From a virus, in IMG/VR virus record IMGVR_UViG_3300011114_001071, positions 1-26,412 of that record: DNA of 26,412 nucleotides. One strand, 5' to 3'. Below, in pieces: positions 1-7,090 of the stretch. Positions within the stretch are counted from its first letter, which is position 1, and every line of letters starts with the position of its first letter. The position numbers and the translations under genes were made by a program. The notes beneath the pieces are model-generated. The model saw only the letters and a program-made list of their open reading frames with translations. It did not search any database and was not told the DNA's origin.

Positions 1-655
1 TATATATGCCTAAGTACTGATATTTGTTGTCTCTTATACCTGTTGGCAGTTGATCAATTACTGCTGGATCAACCCATGGCAATAATGATTTGATTTGCTC
101 CTTGGATAACAGATCCCTTGTTGATGCCTGGTCACAGTCAGATAAGTCTCTTTTGGTAAAATATGGATCTAGCATTAACGCATTGAATGGCTTCCAATAC
201 ATCTTTATGTCACCATTCACTTTATCACGTGAATAATCCATGTATATGCCAATGATTGACAATCCCGTTTTCAATGAATGTTCAAATGCTTCTGAAATAA
301 CATAATCAGCATTAGCCTTCTCATAGACGTAGTACATTATGTCGGAAAATTGATCTGCTGTTTGAACGTCTGATCCTTCAATAGGCGCACAGACTGTGGC
401 TGTTCTGTTTTCACGCTCATAGCCTGAATATAAGTTAACAACGCGTCTGATCTTATTAAGCTCCAAGATCATGCGATTCTGCTTATTCAGCTTAGTCTTT
501 TCAAGATTTGTCCAGTTATCTCCAGCATAAGCTCGAAGGTCTCTGTATGCAGAGGCATAGTATACTCCATAAGTTCTGTACGCATCATAAAAGAATTGAT
601 TAAATTGAAATACTTTTTCATTGTGCGCCCCTGAAAGTGTTATTGCATTATTCAT
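1..655 (-). CDS. Phage portal protein, N-terminal part (cut by window edge)
   Basis: Starts at ATG 655..653 and stays open to the left edge, giving about 218 residues of a longer protein. Portal proteins form the dodecameric ring at the capsid vertex through which DNA is packed and ejected. The visible part resembles P22-type portals: a segment on forming and numbering like LNKIRRVVNLYSGYEREN (about residues 67-84), an EGSD..TADQFSD stretch, then SEAFEHSLKTGLSIIGIY followed by a GDIKMYWKPFNALMLDP region and KEQIKSLLPW. Its start overlaps the stop of the terminase large subunit by ATGA, the classic packaging-gene order. The identification rests on motif order remembered from the family; the C-terminal barrel and clip are outside the window. 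Confidence 0.88.
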   Translation of the reverse strand, partial: MNNAITLSGAHNEKVFQFNQFFYDAYRTYGVYYASAYRDLRAYAGDNWTNLEKTKLNKQNRMILELNKIRRVVNLYSGYERENRTATVCAPIEGSDVQTADQFSDIMYYVYEKANADYVISEAFEHSLKTGLSIIGIYMDYSRDKVNGDIKMYWKPFNALMLDPYFTKRDLSDCDQASTRDLLSKEQIKSLLPWVDPAVIDQLPTGIRDNKYQYLGIY

Positions 656-2142
656 AACCACTCCCTACGTAGACGCGCCCATTCTTCAGCTGACAAGCCT
701 GCGGAGCTTCCAGTTTTTTGAACCGCTTCTGCACAATAAATCAAGGCTTTTGATCCATGTGATGCCCAGTCGTGATAGCTTTTTTCACGGTAACAACCCA
801 GTTTTTCATTCCATTCTTTTCTAAATGATTCAACAGCTTTAATGCCTTTAACACATTTTGTTTGATCAAAAAAGAACCGGGGAAGCATATTTCTCAAACA
901 TTCAATGCCAAACATTTCATTCGAATCACGCGGAATGATGTCAACTTTTAAACCTGTGCCACGTGCTATGTCTGCTAGACTTTTACCCGTTTGAAGTGAT
1001 CTGGATTCGGCATCATGTGGCATAAAATGCTTCTCATAGTTATACGGTTTATTCTTTAGCCAATTTATGTAATGCGCCAAAGGCTCATCACTGTTTTCAT
1101 AGTAATCAATGCAATGCACTTCACGGCCAACCAGTTGAAATACCCAAATGGCGTTCATATCGCCTATGCCGATGTCCCAAGCAGTATATGTTTTTGCATG
1201 TTCGTCATACGGAAGATGGCAAATGCGATGTTCTTGTCTGGCAGTTGATATCATCTTCGCAAAGTAATAACCTTCATTTGCAGTTTCAAACGCCTCTTCG
1301 GGTGTGGAGGGATATTCCCTCTTCATGTATTCACCTTGCGTCAGCATTTTTTTGATATACCAGGCTTTCTGTTCGGAATTTAAAATAATATCTTTACTCT
1401 CTAAATCCTCAAAATACTCCTGCATCTCTTTAGTAATCAAGACATTTTTTGAATCTAATACATAATCTGGATGCTTCCACCATGGGAAGAACCACAACTT
1501 CCAATCAAGTGTTCCCAATGCATGACCATGATCTTGCATGTCTTGAGCCGCCTTGCATAGGTTATAGAAGTGACCATCCCTGCCTCTTGCAGTCGATTCC
1601 ATGCATACAAACTGGCCGGCTTGCACTGCATTAAGCGCTCCAGAGATAATTTCATTTGCTTTGGTTGGATTCTCTTGACATACCTTTGCGAATTCAGTGA
1701 TATGTAAAAGTTGAATGGTCCCACCACGAAGTGATGTTGCCACACGAAAGACGGAGCCATTGGAAAAACGCATTTCATGTACGTTATCCCTGTATGCATG
1801 GCACATGTCTCTAACAAATTGTGGCAGGTTGTCATATGCAAACTTTACCTTATCGACGAAGATTTCCCTGGCTATGTCTTTGTTGTCTGCAACAATGGCA
1901 GCGTTTGTGTTGGGCTGAAATAAGCAGTAATCCAAAAAACGCAATGCATGAAATGTTGTCATACCAAGCTGTCTAGCCTTGAGAACAATGTTTAAATTTT
2001 CTGCATTCAAAAGTGTTTTTTGTGCCCAGTTTGGTTTGAAATCAACAACATTTCCCTCTTTGTCTTTTATCTTGTACAGATTATTCAGTCGCCATTCTTG
2101 TGATCTAAGAAGTTGAAATGCAGATTCTTGTGTTTTGGTCAT
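652..2142 (-). CDS. terL: Terminase large subunit (packaging ATPase/nuclease)
   Basis: 496 residues, the usual length for the family. It drives DNA translocation into the prohead and cuts the concatemer. The N-terminal ATPase shows a degenerate Walker A at residues 51-63 (NIVLKARQLGMTT), as in many P22/T4-like terminases. A Walker B with catalytic Glu lies at 145-150 (LLHITE), and an ATPase coupling segment MESTARG at 181-187. The C-terminal RNase H-like nuclease has its acidic residues in AWDIG (D323), PHDAES (D377) and YHDWASHG (D458). Its stop overlaps the portal start by ATGA. There is no obvious Shine-Dalgarno ahead of the ATG. Unusually, the likely small subunit lies about 7 kb away rather than next to it. 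Confidence 0.96.
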   Translation of the reverse strand: MTKTQESAFQLLRSQEWRLNNLYKIKDKEGNVVDFKPNWAQKTLLNAENLNIVLKARQLGMTTFHALRFLDYCLFQPNTNAAIVADNKDIAREIFVDKVKFAYDNLPQFVRDMCHAYRDNVHEMRFSNGSVFRVATSLRGGTIQLLHITEFAKVCQENPTKANEIISGALNAVQAGQFVCMESTARGRDGHFYNLCKAAQDMQDHGHALGTLDWKLWFFPWWKHPDYVLDSKNVLITKEMQEYFEDLESKDIILNSEQKAWYIKKMLTQGEYMKREYPSTPEEAFETANEGYYFAKMISTARQEHRICHLPYDEHAKTYTAWDIGIGDMNAIWVFQLVGREVHCIDYYENSDEPLAHYINWLKNKPYNYEKHFMPHDAESRSLQTGKSLADIARGTGLKVDIIPRDSNEMFGIECLRNMLPRFFFDQTKCVKGIKAVESFRKEWNEKLGCYREKSYHDWASHGSKALIYCAEAVQKTGSSAGLSAEEWARLRREWL

Positions 2143-2244
2143 GATACATGTTGTTAAATTAAAATTTAAATTACATTTTTTTTTATTTATTTTCTATACA
2201 AATGTGTAAGTTTTTTGTATTCTGTATGAAAAAAGAAGGCATTC
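2143..2244. promoter_or_regulatory. Divergent promoter region, terminase versus alpha-CTD-like gene
   Basis: AT-rich spacer between two divergent genes. On the minus strand, AATACA (2221..2216), a 17-nt spacer containing an A-tract and CTTACAC, and TATAGA (2198..2193) form a promoter-like arrangement facing the terminase. The same A-tract-TTACA core occurs ahead of other transcription units (6907-6934, 8756-8783, 16298-16326). On the plus strand a good Shine-Dalgarno (AAGAAGG) sits just before ATG 2245. Confidence 0.45.
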
Positions 2245-2649
2245 ATGGAAAATTTAACTCTGGACACTTTACAGCTTTCCTTTAGAACAGAAAAAGCATT
2301 GAAAAGTTGTGGAATAGATGATTTGCAAGGCTTATTAAAAAAATCAGCCGGTTCACTAATGAAAATTCAGACTTTTGGAAAATCATCATTAAAAGAAATA
2401 AGAGAAAAGTTATCATTCTATGGCTTATGTTTATCAGGAGATATTTTGGTTAGATCTCCTTTAGGCGTTTCTCTTGCTTATGATATTCCAAAACTATGTG
2501 AAGGACTTTGTGAATCTATTAGAGAAATCAATGGTTCAATCAACTTTTTAAATGAATCAATCAGAGAACTTCAGTTTAAAGTGAAAGATATGGAAGAAAC
2601 AATTTCTAGAATAATATCAGAAGAAAGTTATAAAAATGACAACAATTGA
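2245..2649 (+). CDS. RNA polymerase alpha C-terminal-domain-like protein with coiled coil
   Basis: 134 residues. Residues 6-64 follow the alpha-CTD of bacterial RNA polymerase closely: QLSFRTEKALKSCGI corresponds to the ELTVRSANCLK helix, and FGKSSLKEIREKL with GLCLS to the LGKKSLTEIKDVL and GLSLG segments. The Arg matching E. coli alpha R265, the main UP-element contact, is present (R14), and so are the Gly and Ser of the GKKS loop (G45, S48). The positions matching N268 and K298 are changed (K17, S47). Residues 88-130 look like a coiled coil. There is no alpha N-terminal domain. I infer a role in DNA or RNA-polymerase binding; function unproven. A strong Shine-Dalgarno supports the start. 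It overlaps the following phosphoesterase gene by 14 bp. Confidence 0.72.
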   Translation: MENLTLDTLQLSFRTEKALKSCGIDDLQGLLKKSAGSLMKIQTFGKSSLKEIREKLSFYGLCLSGDILVRSPLGVSLAYDIPKLCEGLCESIREINGSINFLNESIRELQFKVKDMEETISRIISEESYKNDNN

Positions 2650-3283
2650 CTGCATCTCAGACTTACATGGCTATCAGCCCACCTTACCAGGCGGTGATTT
2701 GTTGATTGTTGCAGGCGATTTGACTGCTAGAGATAAGCCACATGAATATGATCATTTTTTTAAATGGCTGGAATATCAAAAGTATAAGAAAATCATATAC
2801 ATTGCAGGCAATCATGATGGATTGATTGAAAAAAACAACATTCATTTAAGCACTCTTCATGATATTCATTATCTTTTTGATTCCATGACAATTTTTGAAG
2901 GCTTAAAGATATGGGGCAGCCCATGGACGCCCACATTTCTAAACTGGCATTTCATGAAAAACAGAGGCCAGGAAATAAAAGAAAAATGGGATTTGATACC
3001 AGATGACATAGACATTCTGATAACACATGGCCCTCCCTATGGTGTTCTTGATAAAGCGCCGCTATCTTCCAGAGCAGATAAATTCAAACATTGTGGCTGT
3101 GAAGAATTAAGACTAGCCCTTGAACGCATTAAACCAAAGCTGCATGTCTTTGGCCACATCCATGGTGAAGGCGGAAAAACAATGCTATTCAAACATTTAG
3201 GCCCAAACACAATATGTGTTAATGCATCTATAATGGATGAAGATTATAATCCTGTTAACCAGACAGTAAGAGTGATTTTATGA
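2636..3283 (+). CDS. Calcineurin-like metallophosphoesterase
   Basis: 215 residues with the complete dimetal phosphoesterase signature in order: SDLHG (D9, H11), GDLT (D28), GNHD (N59, H60), THGPP (H131) and GHIHGEGG (H174, H176). The compact length and spacing resemble the small metallophosphatase-domain proteins related to MPPED1/2. The substrate cannot be told; phosphodiesters, nucleotides or phosphoprotein are all possible. It overlaps the alpha-CTD-like gene upstream and the zinc-ribbon gene downstream (ATGA), so the three are probably translated together. All metal ligands are present, so an active enzyme is likely. Confidence 0.92.
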   Translation: MTTIDCISDLHGYQPTLPGGDLLIVAGDLTARDKPHEYDHFFKWLEYQKYKKIIYIAGNHDGLIEKNNIHLSTLHDIHYLFDSMTIFEGLKIWGSPWTPTFLNWHFMKNRGQEIKEKWDLIPDDIDILITHGPPYGVLDKAPLSSRADKFKHCGCEELRLALERIKPKLHVFGHIHGEGGKTMLFKHLGPNTICVNASIMDEDYNPVNQTVRVIL

Positions 3284-3507
3284 AAAAATGTGAAGAATGC
3301 AATCAAGAAACAAAATACGATCATGAATATGATGCTTTTTTCTGTGCCAATTGCAAGGAATGGACAGAGAGAAAGTGTTCAGATCCAACATGTGAATTTT
3401 GTGCAAAAAGACCTGAAAAGCCTATGCCGGTGGAAAAACAGGCACTCCAGGCGGAGGAAAGTGAGACGGATTCACACACGTTACCAGCGGACCACTCAAA
3501 ACCATAA
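3280..3507 (+). CDS. Small zinc-ribbon protein
   Basis: 75 residues. Cys pairs at positions 4/7 (CEEC) and 22/25 (CANC) suit a zinc ribbon, with further Cys in the CSDPTCEFC stretch. The C-terminal 30 residues are polar and low in complexity. It is coupled to the phosphoesterase by an ATGA overlap. Its last 86 bp run convergently over the 3' end of the minus-strand gene that stops at 3422. No function is recognised; this could be a nucleic-acid-binding partner of the two genes before it. Confidence 0.6.
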   Translation: MKKCEECNQETKYDHEYDAFFCANCKEWTERKCSDPTCEFCAKRPEKPMPVEKQALQAEESETDSHTLPADHSKP

Positions 3508-3862
3508 GCCCACCAGAAATATATGTTGTATATCCAGTTCCATCAATTGCATAGCCTGAAGCATTCCATAATTCAAATGTATCCGCAGTAGCCTGTTGAA
3601 CATAAAATGTTTTGTTATTTAATTGCTGCATGCCTGTCAAGACATTGAATTTGATGAAACGCAAGGCTTGTCCATTTAAAAAGCCATGATCTGTCAATGT
3701 AACAACAATCGGCCATGTTTTTGTTATGGCTTCTGGAACAAATTGTCTAATTGTGAAATGCGATAGAGATGAATCCGGGCTGCATGGATATTCATCCTCA
3801 GGCTGTGTATCAATGAATTGATACAAAACACTATTTGGATCTTGCGGATTTGGTTCACTCAT
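3422..3862 (-). CDS. Putative virion protein with FCCH-like domain
   Basis: 146 residues. The middle resembles the domain annotated as ubiquitin-activating E1 FCCH in many phage tail or capsid-decoration proteins: VTLTDHGFLNGQALRF, then MQQLNNKTFYVQQATADTFEL, here 61 to about 110. The C-terminus is Pro-rich (FPPPGVPVFPPA). A structural role is inferred from that domain's usual context. It is the last gene of the long minus-strand small-gene block. No clear Shine-Dalgarno is seen before ATG 3862. Confidence 0.7.
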   Translation of the reverse strand: MSEPNPQDPNSVLYQFIDTQPEDEYPCSPDSSLSHFTIRQFVPEAITKTWPIVVTLTDHGFLNGQALRFIKFNVLTGMQQLNNKTFYVQQATADTFELWNASGYAIDGTGYTTYISGGLMVLSGPLVTCVNPSHFPPPGVPVFPPA

Positions 3863-3904
3863 GATAATATTTTTTTATATGTAATCATACACCAAACAGG
3901 ATAT

Positions 3905-4054
3905 ATGGTAAAAAACAATAAAGGCGAATACGAAAAGTCTATCAGAATTACACCCAAACCAAAAAAAGAAGGTATCATGCCTTCTTATTCAGATGGACAG
4001 AAACAATCAAAAGTGCCTAGGCCGAAGTCTCTGACTCCGCTGAAGAAGAAGTAG
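3905..4054 (+). CDS. Small basic protein, hypothetical
   Basis: 49 residues, Lys-rich, ending in LTPLKKK. ATG 3905 has a short AGG just upstream. An internal ATG at 3977 has a better Shine-Dalgarno (AAGAAGG) and would give a 25-residue peptide starting MPSYSDGQ. It overlaps the 3' end of the convergent minus gene by 38 bp. Short basic peptides of this kind also occur at 18511-18880. No homology is recognised, and expression is uncertain. Confidence 0.4.
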   Translation: MVKNNKGEYEKSIRITPKPKKEGIMPSYSDGQKQSKVPRPKSLTPLKKK

Positions 4055-4262
4055 CCTCAGTATTTAAAATAGACCTGTATTGTATATCTCCTGCACCCCA
4101 GATAACAACAAAGCCTTCTGTGCGATTTACCGATTGTAAAAGTTTCTCCTCAGTAAGTTTCTGCAATTCTTCGTTGTCGTAGATAGATGCATCTACACGC
4201 ATGCCTTGCGTTACACTGCCATCATCAAAAAAAATCTGTACCCATACTTTAATGTTATCCAT
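4017..4262 (-). CDS. Hypothetical protein, 81 aa
   Basis: No family recognised. The N-terminal half reads like a small beta-rich domain (VWVQIFFDDGSV), and the C-terminus is a Ser/Glu/Ala tail. It is coupled to the upstream gene by an 8-bp overlap (4255-4262), in line with one minus-strand operon. Confidence 0.6.
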   Translation of the reverse strand: MDNIKVWVQIFFDDGSVTQGMRVDASIYDNEELQKLTEEKLLQSVNRTEGFVVIWGAGDIQYRSILNTEATSSSAESETSA

Positions 4263-4572
4263 TTTTCTCCATAAACATTTGTTTTATTTCTTCTGCTAAT
4301 TCATTGTCAGACATTAATTCTGTTAAACATTCTCTGATGGAATCTTGCCATTGCAACATGCTACATCCTTCACCATAAATGCGTCTGTTTGTTACAGGAG
4401 TTTCTATATAGCCAGACCATTTTTTATGCGTTGGCGACCAAACAGTAGGCACTTTTAATGTATATTTTGTTTCACCGATGTTTAAAAACACTTCTCCCTC
4501 ACCGATGTTATCTTTCATATAAGCCTTTATGATTGTGTGGACCATATCTAGCATACGCTCTATATGATCCAC
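4255..4572 (-). CDS. Hypothetical protein, 105 aa
   Basis: No family recognised. It has acidic N- and C-terminal helices and a central beta-rich stretch (TKYTLKVPTVWSP). It overlaps the next gene by 8 bp. A 24-bp perfect inverted repeat (4587-4610) lies 15 bp upstream of its start and may control it. Confidence 0.65.
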   Translation of the reverse strand: MDHIERMLDMVHTIIKAYMKDNIGEGEVFLNIGETKYTLKVPTVWSPTHKKWSGYIETPVTNRRIYGEGCSMLQWQDSIRECLTELMSDNELAEEIKQMFMEKNG

Positions 4573-4586
4573 AATGTATTTTAGAC

Positions 4587-4610
4587 CATATCGTTGAAAT
4601 CAACGATATG
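4587..4610. repeat. Perfect inverted repeat ahead of the 105-aa gene
   Basis: Arms CATATCGTTG and CAACGATATG around the 4-nt loop AAAT. No T-run follows on either strand, so it is not a normal intrinsic terminator. It sits in the only noncoding gap of this part of the operon, so an operator or a leader/processing hairpin is likely. Confidence 0.7.
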
Positions 4611-4622
4611 TTCGACAGCATA

Positions 4623-4760
4623 TTAACGAGCCACACAACCTGATTTATCAACTGTGTATGTTGAGCCATCTGGACTCATTGTCACACAGCATTCATGCTC
4701 TATTGCATGTATGCAATTTGCTACACACATAACAGCTAATAGCATCATCATTTTTTTCAT
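4623..4760 (-). CDS. Small secreted Cys-containing protein, 45 aa
   Basis: Starts MKKMMMLLAVMCVANC, a short signal-peptide-like hydrophobic segment with possible cleavage near CIHA. The mature part is about 26 residues with a CC pair and one further Cys. A clear Shine-Dalgarno (GGAG, 5-nt spacing) precedes ATG 4760. It lies 13 bp after the preceding gene in the same direction. Function unknown; phage-encoded exported peptides of this size can be lysis or host-envelope factors. Confidence 0.6.
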   Translation of the reverse strand: MKKMMMLLAVMCVANCIHAIEHECCVTMSPDGSTYTVDKSGCVAR

Positions 4761-4773
4761 TTCTTCTCCTTTT

Positions 4774-4932
4774 TTAAAATGGACGTGTGTTGTTTATAAT
4801 CACGTCCGAATTGTTTTTTGGGTGATTTGCATCTACCCATTCCCACTTATTATCTTTGCTTACTAAAATTTCACCTACTTCACCTTGTGAAACGAACTTT
4901 AGTCTTATCCATCTAACGAAATTTTTAAACAT
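4774..4932 (-). CDS. Hypothetical protein, 52 aa
   Basis: Starts MFKNFVRWIRLKF, an amphipathic basic/aromatic helix that could sit on a membrane, followed by a polar tail ending NNTRPF. AAGG lies 7 nt upstream of the ATG. It begins one base after the stop of the secreted 99-aa gene, which supports translational coupling. No family recognised. Confidence 0.55.
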   Translation of the reverse strand: MFKNFVRWIRLKFVSQGEVGEILVSKDNKWEWVDANHPKNNSDVIINNTRPF

Positions 4933-4933
4933 T

Positions 4934-5233
4934 TTAATACCTTGAAGGACAAGAAGGATTATTACAAGCTTGTCCCTCTGGATAATTTATATGACAATAC
5001 GGACATTTCCAATGCTTTACCCAACCTTTGTCGGTGCATTCCATTTCACTTTCTAAAATGTAAATACCTTTTTTATTTGAATGCACATTTTTAACTTTCA
5101 TGAGTTCATTATTTCCCATATCCAGATAAATCTCATTCGTTTGCATATCAAGTTTTGTGCTATCAATATACATTTTTTCAGCACCGCATACAGTTGATGC
5201 TAAAGCTAATATACAAATAATAAATCTATTCAT
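4934..5233 (-). CDS. Secreted small protein with C-terminal Cys cluster
   Basis: 99 residues. A standard signal peptide (MNRFIICILALASTVCGAEK) predicts export with cleavage after CGA. The middle is beta-rich. The C-terminal 30 residues carry four Cys in two pairs, CPYCHIN and CNNPSCPS, as in a rubredoxin-like knuckle or zinc ribbon, which is unusual for an exported protein; disulfides are the alternative. Its start overlaps the stop of the 36-aa gene by ATGA. Role unknown. Confidence 0.72.
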   Translation of the reverse strand: MNRFIICILALASTVCGAEKMYIDSTKLDMQTNEIYLDMGNNELMKVKNVHSNKKGIYILESEMECTDKGWVKHWKCPYCHINYPEGQACNNPSCPSRY

Positions 5234-5340
5234 TTTTTCTCCATTTTTTTTATTTTATCTATCACATCTTGCTGTTTTTTCTTGTCGATCTCTACCATTC
5301 TAGCCAAAAACTTTTTAATCCATTTTATTATCAAATGCAT
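5230..5340 (-). CDS. Small basic amphipathic peptide, 36 aa
   Basis: MHLIIKWIKKFLARM followed by a Lys-rich helix. It overlaps the upstream gene by 26 bp and ends in an ATGA overlap with the secreted gene. That arrangement supports it, although no good ribosome site is seen. The character is that of a membrane-active peptide; no function is claimed. Confidence 0.4.
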   Translation of the reverse strand: MHLIIKWIKKFLARMVEIDKKKQQDVIDKIKKMEKK

Positions 5341-5521
5341 CAGATTTTTCCATCCCTTTGTAAAGGTTTTCCACAAGCGTTATAATGTTTGCTTGGTCTT
5401 TAAATATTTGACTGACAGATTCTTCCAGGTGGGAAATTCTTTTTTCTTGAATCCAAAGCCAATAAACATGCAACGAACCCCAACACATGCCCATTAAAAT
5501 ATATAAAATATTAATGATCAT
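5315..5521 (-). CDS. Small single-span membrane protein with coil, 68 aa
   Basis: A hydrophobic N-terminal span (IINILYILMGMCWGSLHVYW) is followed by a charged helical tail. The layout is shared with the small membrane proteins at 10489-10707 and 25634-26373. Holin, spanin or superinfection-exclusion roles are possible; none can be assigned. Confidence 0.6.
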   Translation of the reverse strand: MIINILYILMGMCWGSLHVYWLWIQEKRISHLEESVSQIFKDQANIITLVENLYKGMEKSDAFDNKMD

Positions 5522-5801
5522 GTTTTATTCCCAGCCTCTTCTCTATTTCAGCAACTTTTTCAGTAATTCTTTCAACAAATATTTCATGATTTAGGCTTAG
5601 TTGTTCATCCCATGTTTCGCTAAGGCGTTGAAGGCATTCCTCCTTGTCAAAGGAGTTGCCAATAAGGTTAGCCACTAAAAGCGACTCCAGAGCAGACATG
5701 CCAACAGAAAATGATTCTAAATCCAATATGTTTTGGATAATTCGGCACATATTTTTGGCTCTAGCAATAAAATCTTCGTAATCATCATCTTTTTCATTCA
5801 T
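5511..5801 (-). CDS. Hypothetical acidic helical protein, 96 aa
   Basis: No family recognised. Predicted mostly helical and acidic, with a His-rich C-terminus (KHDH). It overlaps the genes before and after it by 8-11 bp, in keeping with a tightly packed operon. Confidence 0.6.
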   Translation of the reverse strand: MNEKDDDYEDFIARAKNMCRIIQNILDLESFSVGMSALESLLVANLIGNSFDKEECLQRLSETWDEQLSLNHEIFVERITEKVAEIEKRLGIKHDH

Positions 5802-6051
5802 GTTGTTGCAAAAGAGCTGAAATGTCCATCAATTCGTCTTGGATGTATGATAATTTCATTCGTAAATCATGCAATTTATCACCATCTTCGTCTTTATCCC
5901 ACCATGGATTATGTTTTGACAAATTTTGGAAGATGTTGTCATCAATTAAATGATTGATTTTTTCAATGCATCTGCCTGTATTAACCAATGATTTGAATAT
6001 TTTATTGTCTAGAGATAGACAATGTTCATCTTCAAAGCAATCACCACTCAT
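5794..6051 (-). CDS. Hypothetical protein, 85 aa, MSG-type N-terminus
   Basis: ATG 6051 is chosen over the in-frame ATG at 6072. It makes an ATGA overlap with the preceding gene and has GAGGG four bases upstream. The protein begins MSGDCFEDEH, recalling the MSGGS start of the genes at 7704 and 7994, and is otherwise an acidic helical protein with an NPWWDKDEDGDKL stretch. It may be a divergent member of that group. Confidence 0.6.
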   Translation of the reverse strand: MSGDCFEDEHCLSLDNKIFKSLVNTGRCIEKINHLIDDNIFQNLSKHNPWWDKDEDGDKLHDLRMKLSYIQDELMDISALLQQHE

Positions 6052-6248
6052 GTTTCCCTCGTTTTTATCCACAGTTCTTTCATTGCTACTGCATCTACTC
6101 CTATGACCCCATCTGGCGTTAACATTAAGTCTTCGCCATGTCTTTCATTCCACGCATTCATAAGAGATAGATGGTCTTTTAATGACCGAAAGTCATCACC
6201 AAATGCCCATACAGCAAATTCTTCATCATTAACAAAAATATCTTTCAT
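6048..6248 (-). CDS. Hypothetical protein, 66 aa
   Basis: No family recognised. Acidic, with aromatic residues in the first third (EEFAVWAFGDDF). Coupled to the next gene by ATGA; 18 bp after the previous gene. Confidence 0.55.
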   Translation of the reverse strand: MKDIFVNDEEFAVWAFGDDFRSLKDHLSLMNAWNERHGEDLMLTPDGVIGVDAVAMKELWIKTRET

Positions 6249-6266
6249 GATTATTCAGATATTCAC

Positions 6267-6512
6267 TTATATGGTTTCTTCAACTGCCGGAACAATGCCT
6301 TCTGTTGGCTCGCAACATGTTTTGCATGGAGCTTCATTCTCAACAATCGGTTGTTGCGTTTGTTCAACATGTGGTTTAGGGCTCAATAGAACTTGATGAT
6401 TTGGATCATTTGTTAAGTCTTGTCCAATCACTTCAACATATTGAATTCCAGGCATTACCCTTGATAGGAATGCAATTTGTTCATCTGTTACCATCAATAA
6501 ATACTGTTTCAT
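6267..6512 (-). CDS. Hypothetical protein, 81 aa
   Basis: No family recognised. An N-terminal small fold (MKQYLLMVTDEQIAFL) followed by a Pro/Gln/Glu-rich tail with a CKTCC motif. Coupled to the gene before by ATGA. Confidence 0.58.
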   Translation of the reverse strand: MKQYLLMVTDEQIAFLSRVMPGIQYVEVIGQDLTNDPNHQVLLSPKPHVEQTQQPIVENEAPCKTCCEPTEGIVPAVEETI

Positions 6513-6814
6513 TTTATCACCTTATATGTTTTTATGTTTTCCATGATCATATCAACTTGCGCATCGGATATATGTTTTAAGAAATGCAAGGCTCCCAACA
6601 AACATGTTAATGCACCAACAACTTCTGTAATTTCCATGCCTTTAGAAGCCATAAACTCAGAAATGTCAGCAGCATGTTCTTTAATGTGTTGCGGCACTTC
6701 TCTATAGTCTGATAAATCGGTTTTTTCGTTGGATTCTTCCAACTCTTCCATTTTTATTCTATCCTTTACCAAATCCACAATACGTCTCACTTCTTCATCT
6801 GTTAAATCCATCAT
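6509..6814 (-). CDS. Hypothetical helical protein, 101 aa
   Basis: No family recognised. The N-terminal half is acidic and charged; the C-terminal half has a hydrophobic helix (VVGALTCLLGALHFL). Translation may start at ATG 6814 or 6811; both directly abut the stop codon of the 27-aa membrane peptide gene. Confidence 0.62.
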   Translation of the reverse strand: MMDLTDEEVRRIVDLVKDRIKMEELEESNEKTDLSDYREVPQHIKEHAADISEFMASKGMEITEVVGALTCLLGALHFLKHISDAQVDMIMENIKTYKVIK

Positions 6815-6898
6815 TCACCCGAATAATAACATAGATGTCATGAAAAATATCATAAACATGAACATAAACATTAAAATTAAGCCTATATTTTCTTCCAT
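6815..6898 (-). CDS. Met/Phe-rich membrane peptide, 27 aa
   Basis: ATG 6898 to TGA 6815 encodes a 27-residue peptide that is almost all hydrophobic after MEEN, with seven Met. Its stop directly abuts the next start (TGAATG), which favours translation. It lies just downstream of a promoter-like element (6907-6934). No Shine-Dalgarno is evident. Possible holin-like or regulatory micropeptide. Confidence 0.4.
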   Translation of the reverse strand: MEENIGLILMFMFMFMIFFMTSMLLFG

Positions 6899-6906
6899 GG
6901 TCAAAT

Positions 6907-6934
6907 CATATATATTGTAAGTTTTTTTTGTCTA
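6907..6934 (-). promoter_or_regulatory. Promoter-like element with TTACA core
   Basis: Minus strand: TAGACA (6934..6929), 16 nt including an eight-A tract and CTTACA, then TATATG (6912..6907). It has the same layout as 8756-8783, with a good -35 and a weak -10. It would start a transcript just ahead of the 27-aa peptide. Confidence 0.45.
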
Positions 6935-6958
6935 TGGTTTTTCATTAGAATCAAAGAT

Positions 6959-7090
6959 TTATTTTGCCAATAAAAAGGCAGATTTGTCTTCATCATGCCA
7001 ATGCAATATTTCTTTTATCATGTCGGATTCTGTACGCGTAAGCTTGGACAACATAGACAAGAAATGCTGGACTCTATCACCCATGTTCAT
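6959..7090 (-). CDS. Hypothetical protein, 43 aa
   Basis: ATG 7090 is chosen because it overlaps the stop of the DUF551 gene by ATGA; a longer in-frame start would run deep into that gene. Helical; residues MIKEILHWHDEDKSAF in the C-terminal half. No family recognised. Confidence 0.5.
   Translation of the reverse strand: MNMGDRVQHFLSMLSKLTRTESDMIKEILHWHDEDKSAFLLAK

Noticed and set aside
1455-1841. Minus-strand open frame of 128 codons inside the terminase gene
   Set aside because: Out of frame with the well-supported terminase large subunit; no motif or coupling.
3290-3559. Second plus-strand frame overlapping the zinc-ribbon gene
   Set aside because: The other frame has paired Cys and ATGA coupling; this one has neither.
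6022-6396. Plus-strand frame of 124 codons
   Set aside because: Lies opposite coupled minus-strand genes with good overlaps; Ser/Phe-rich shadow composition.
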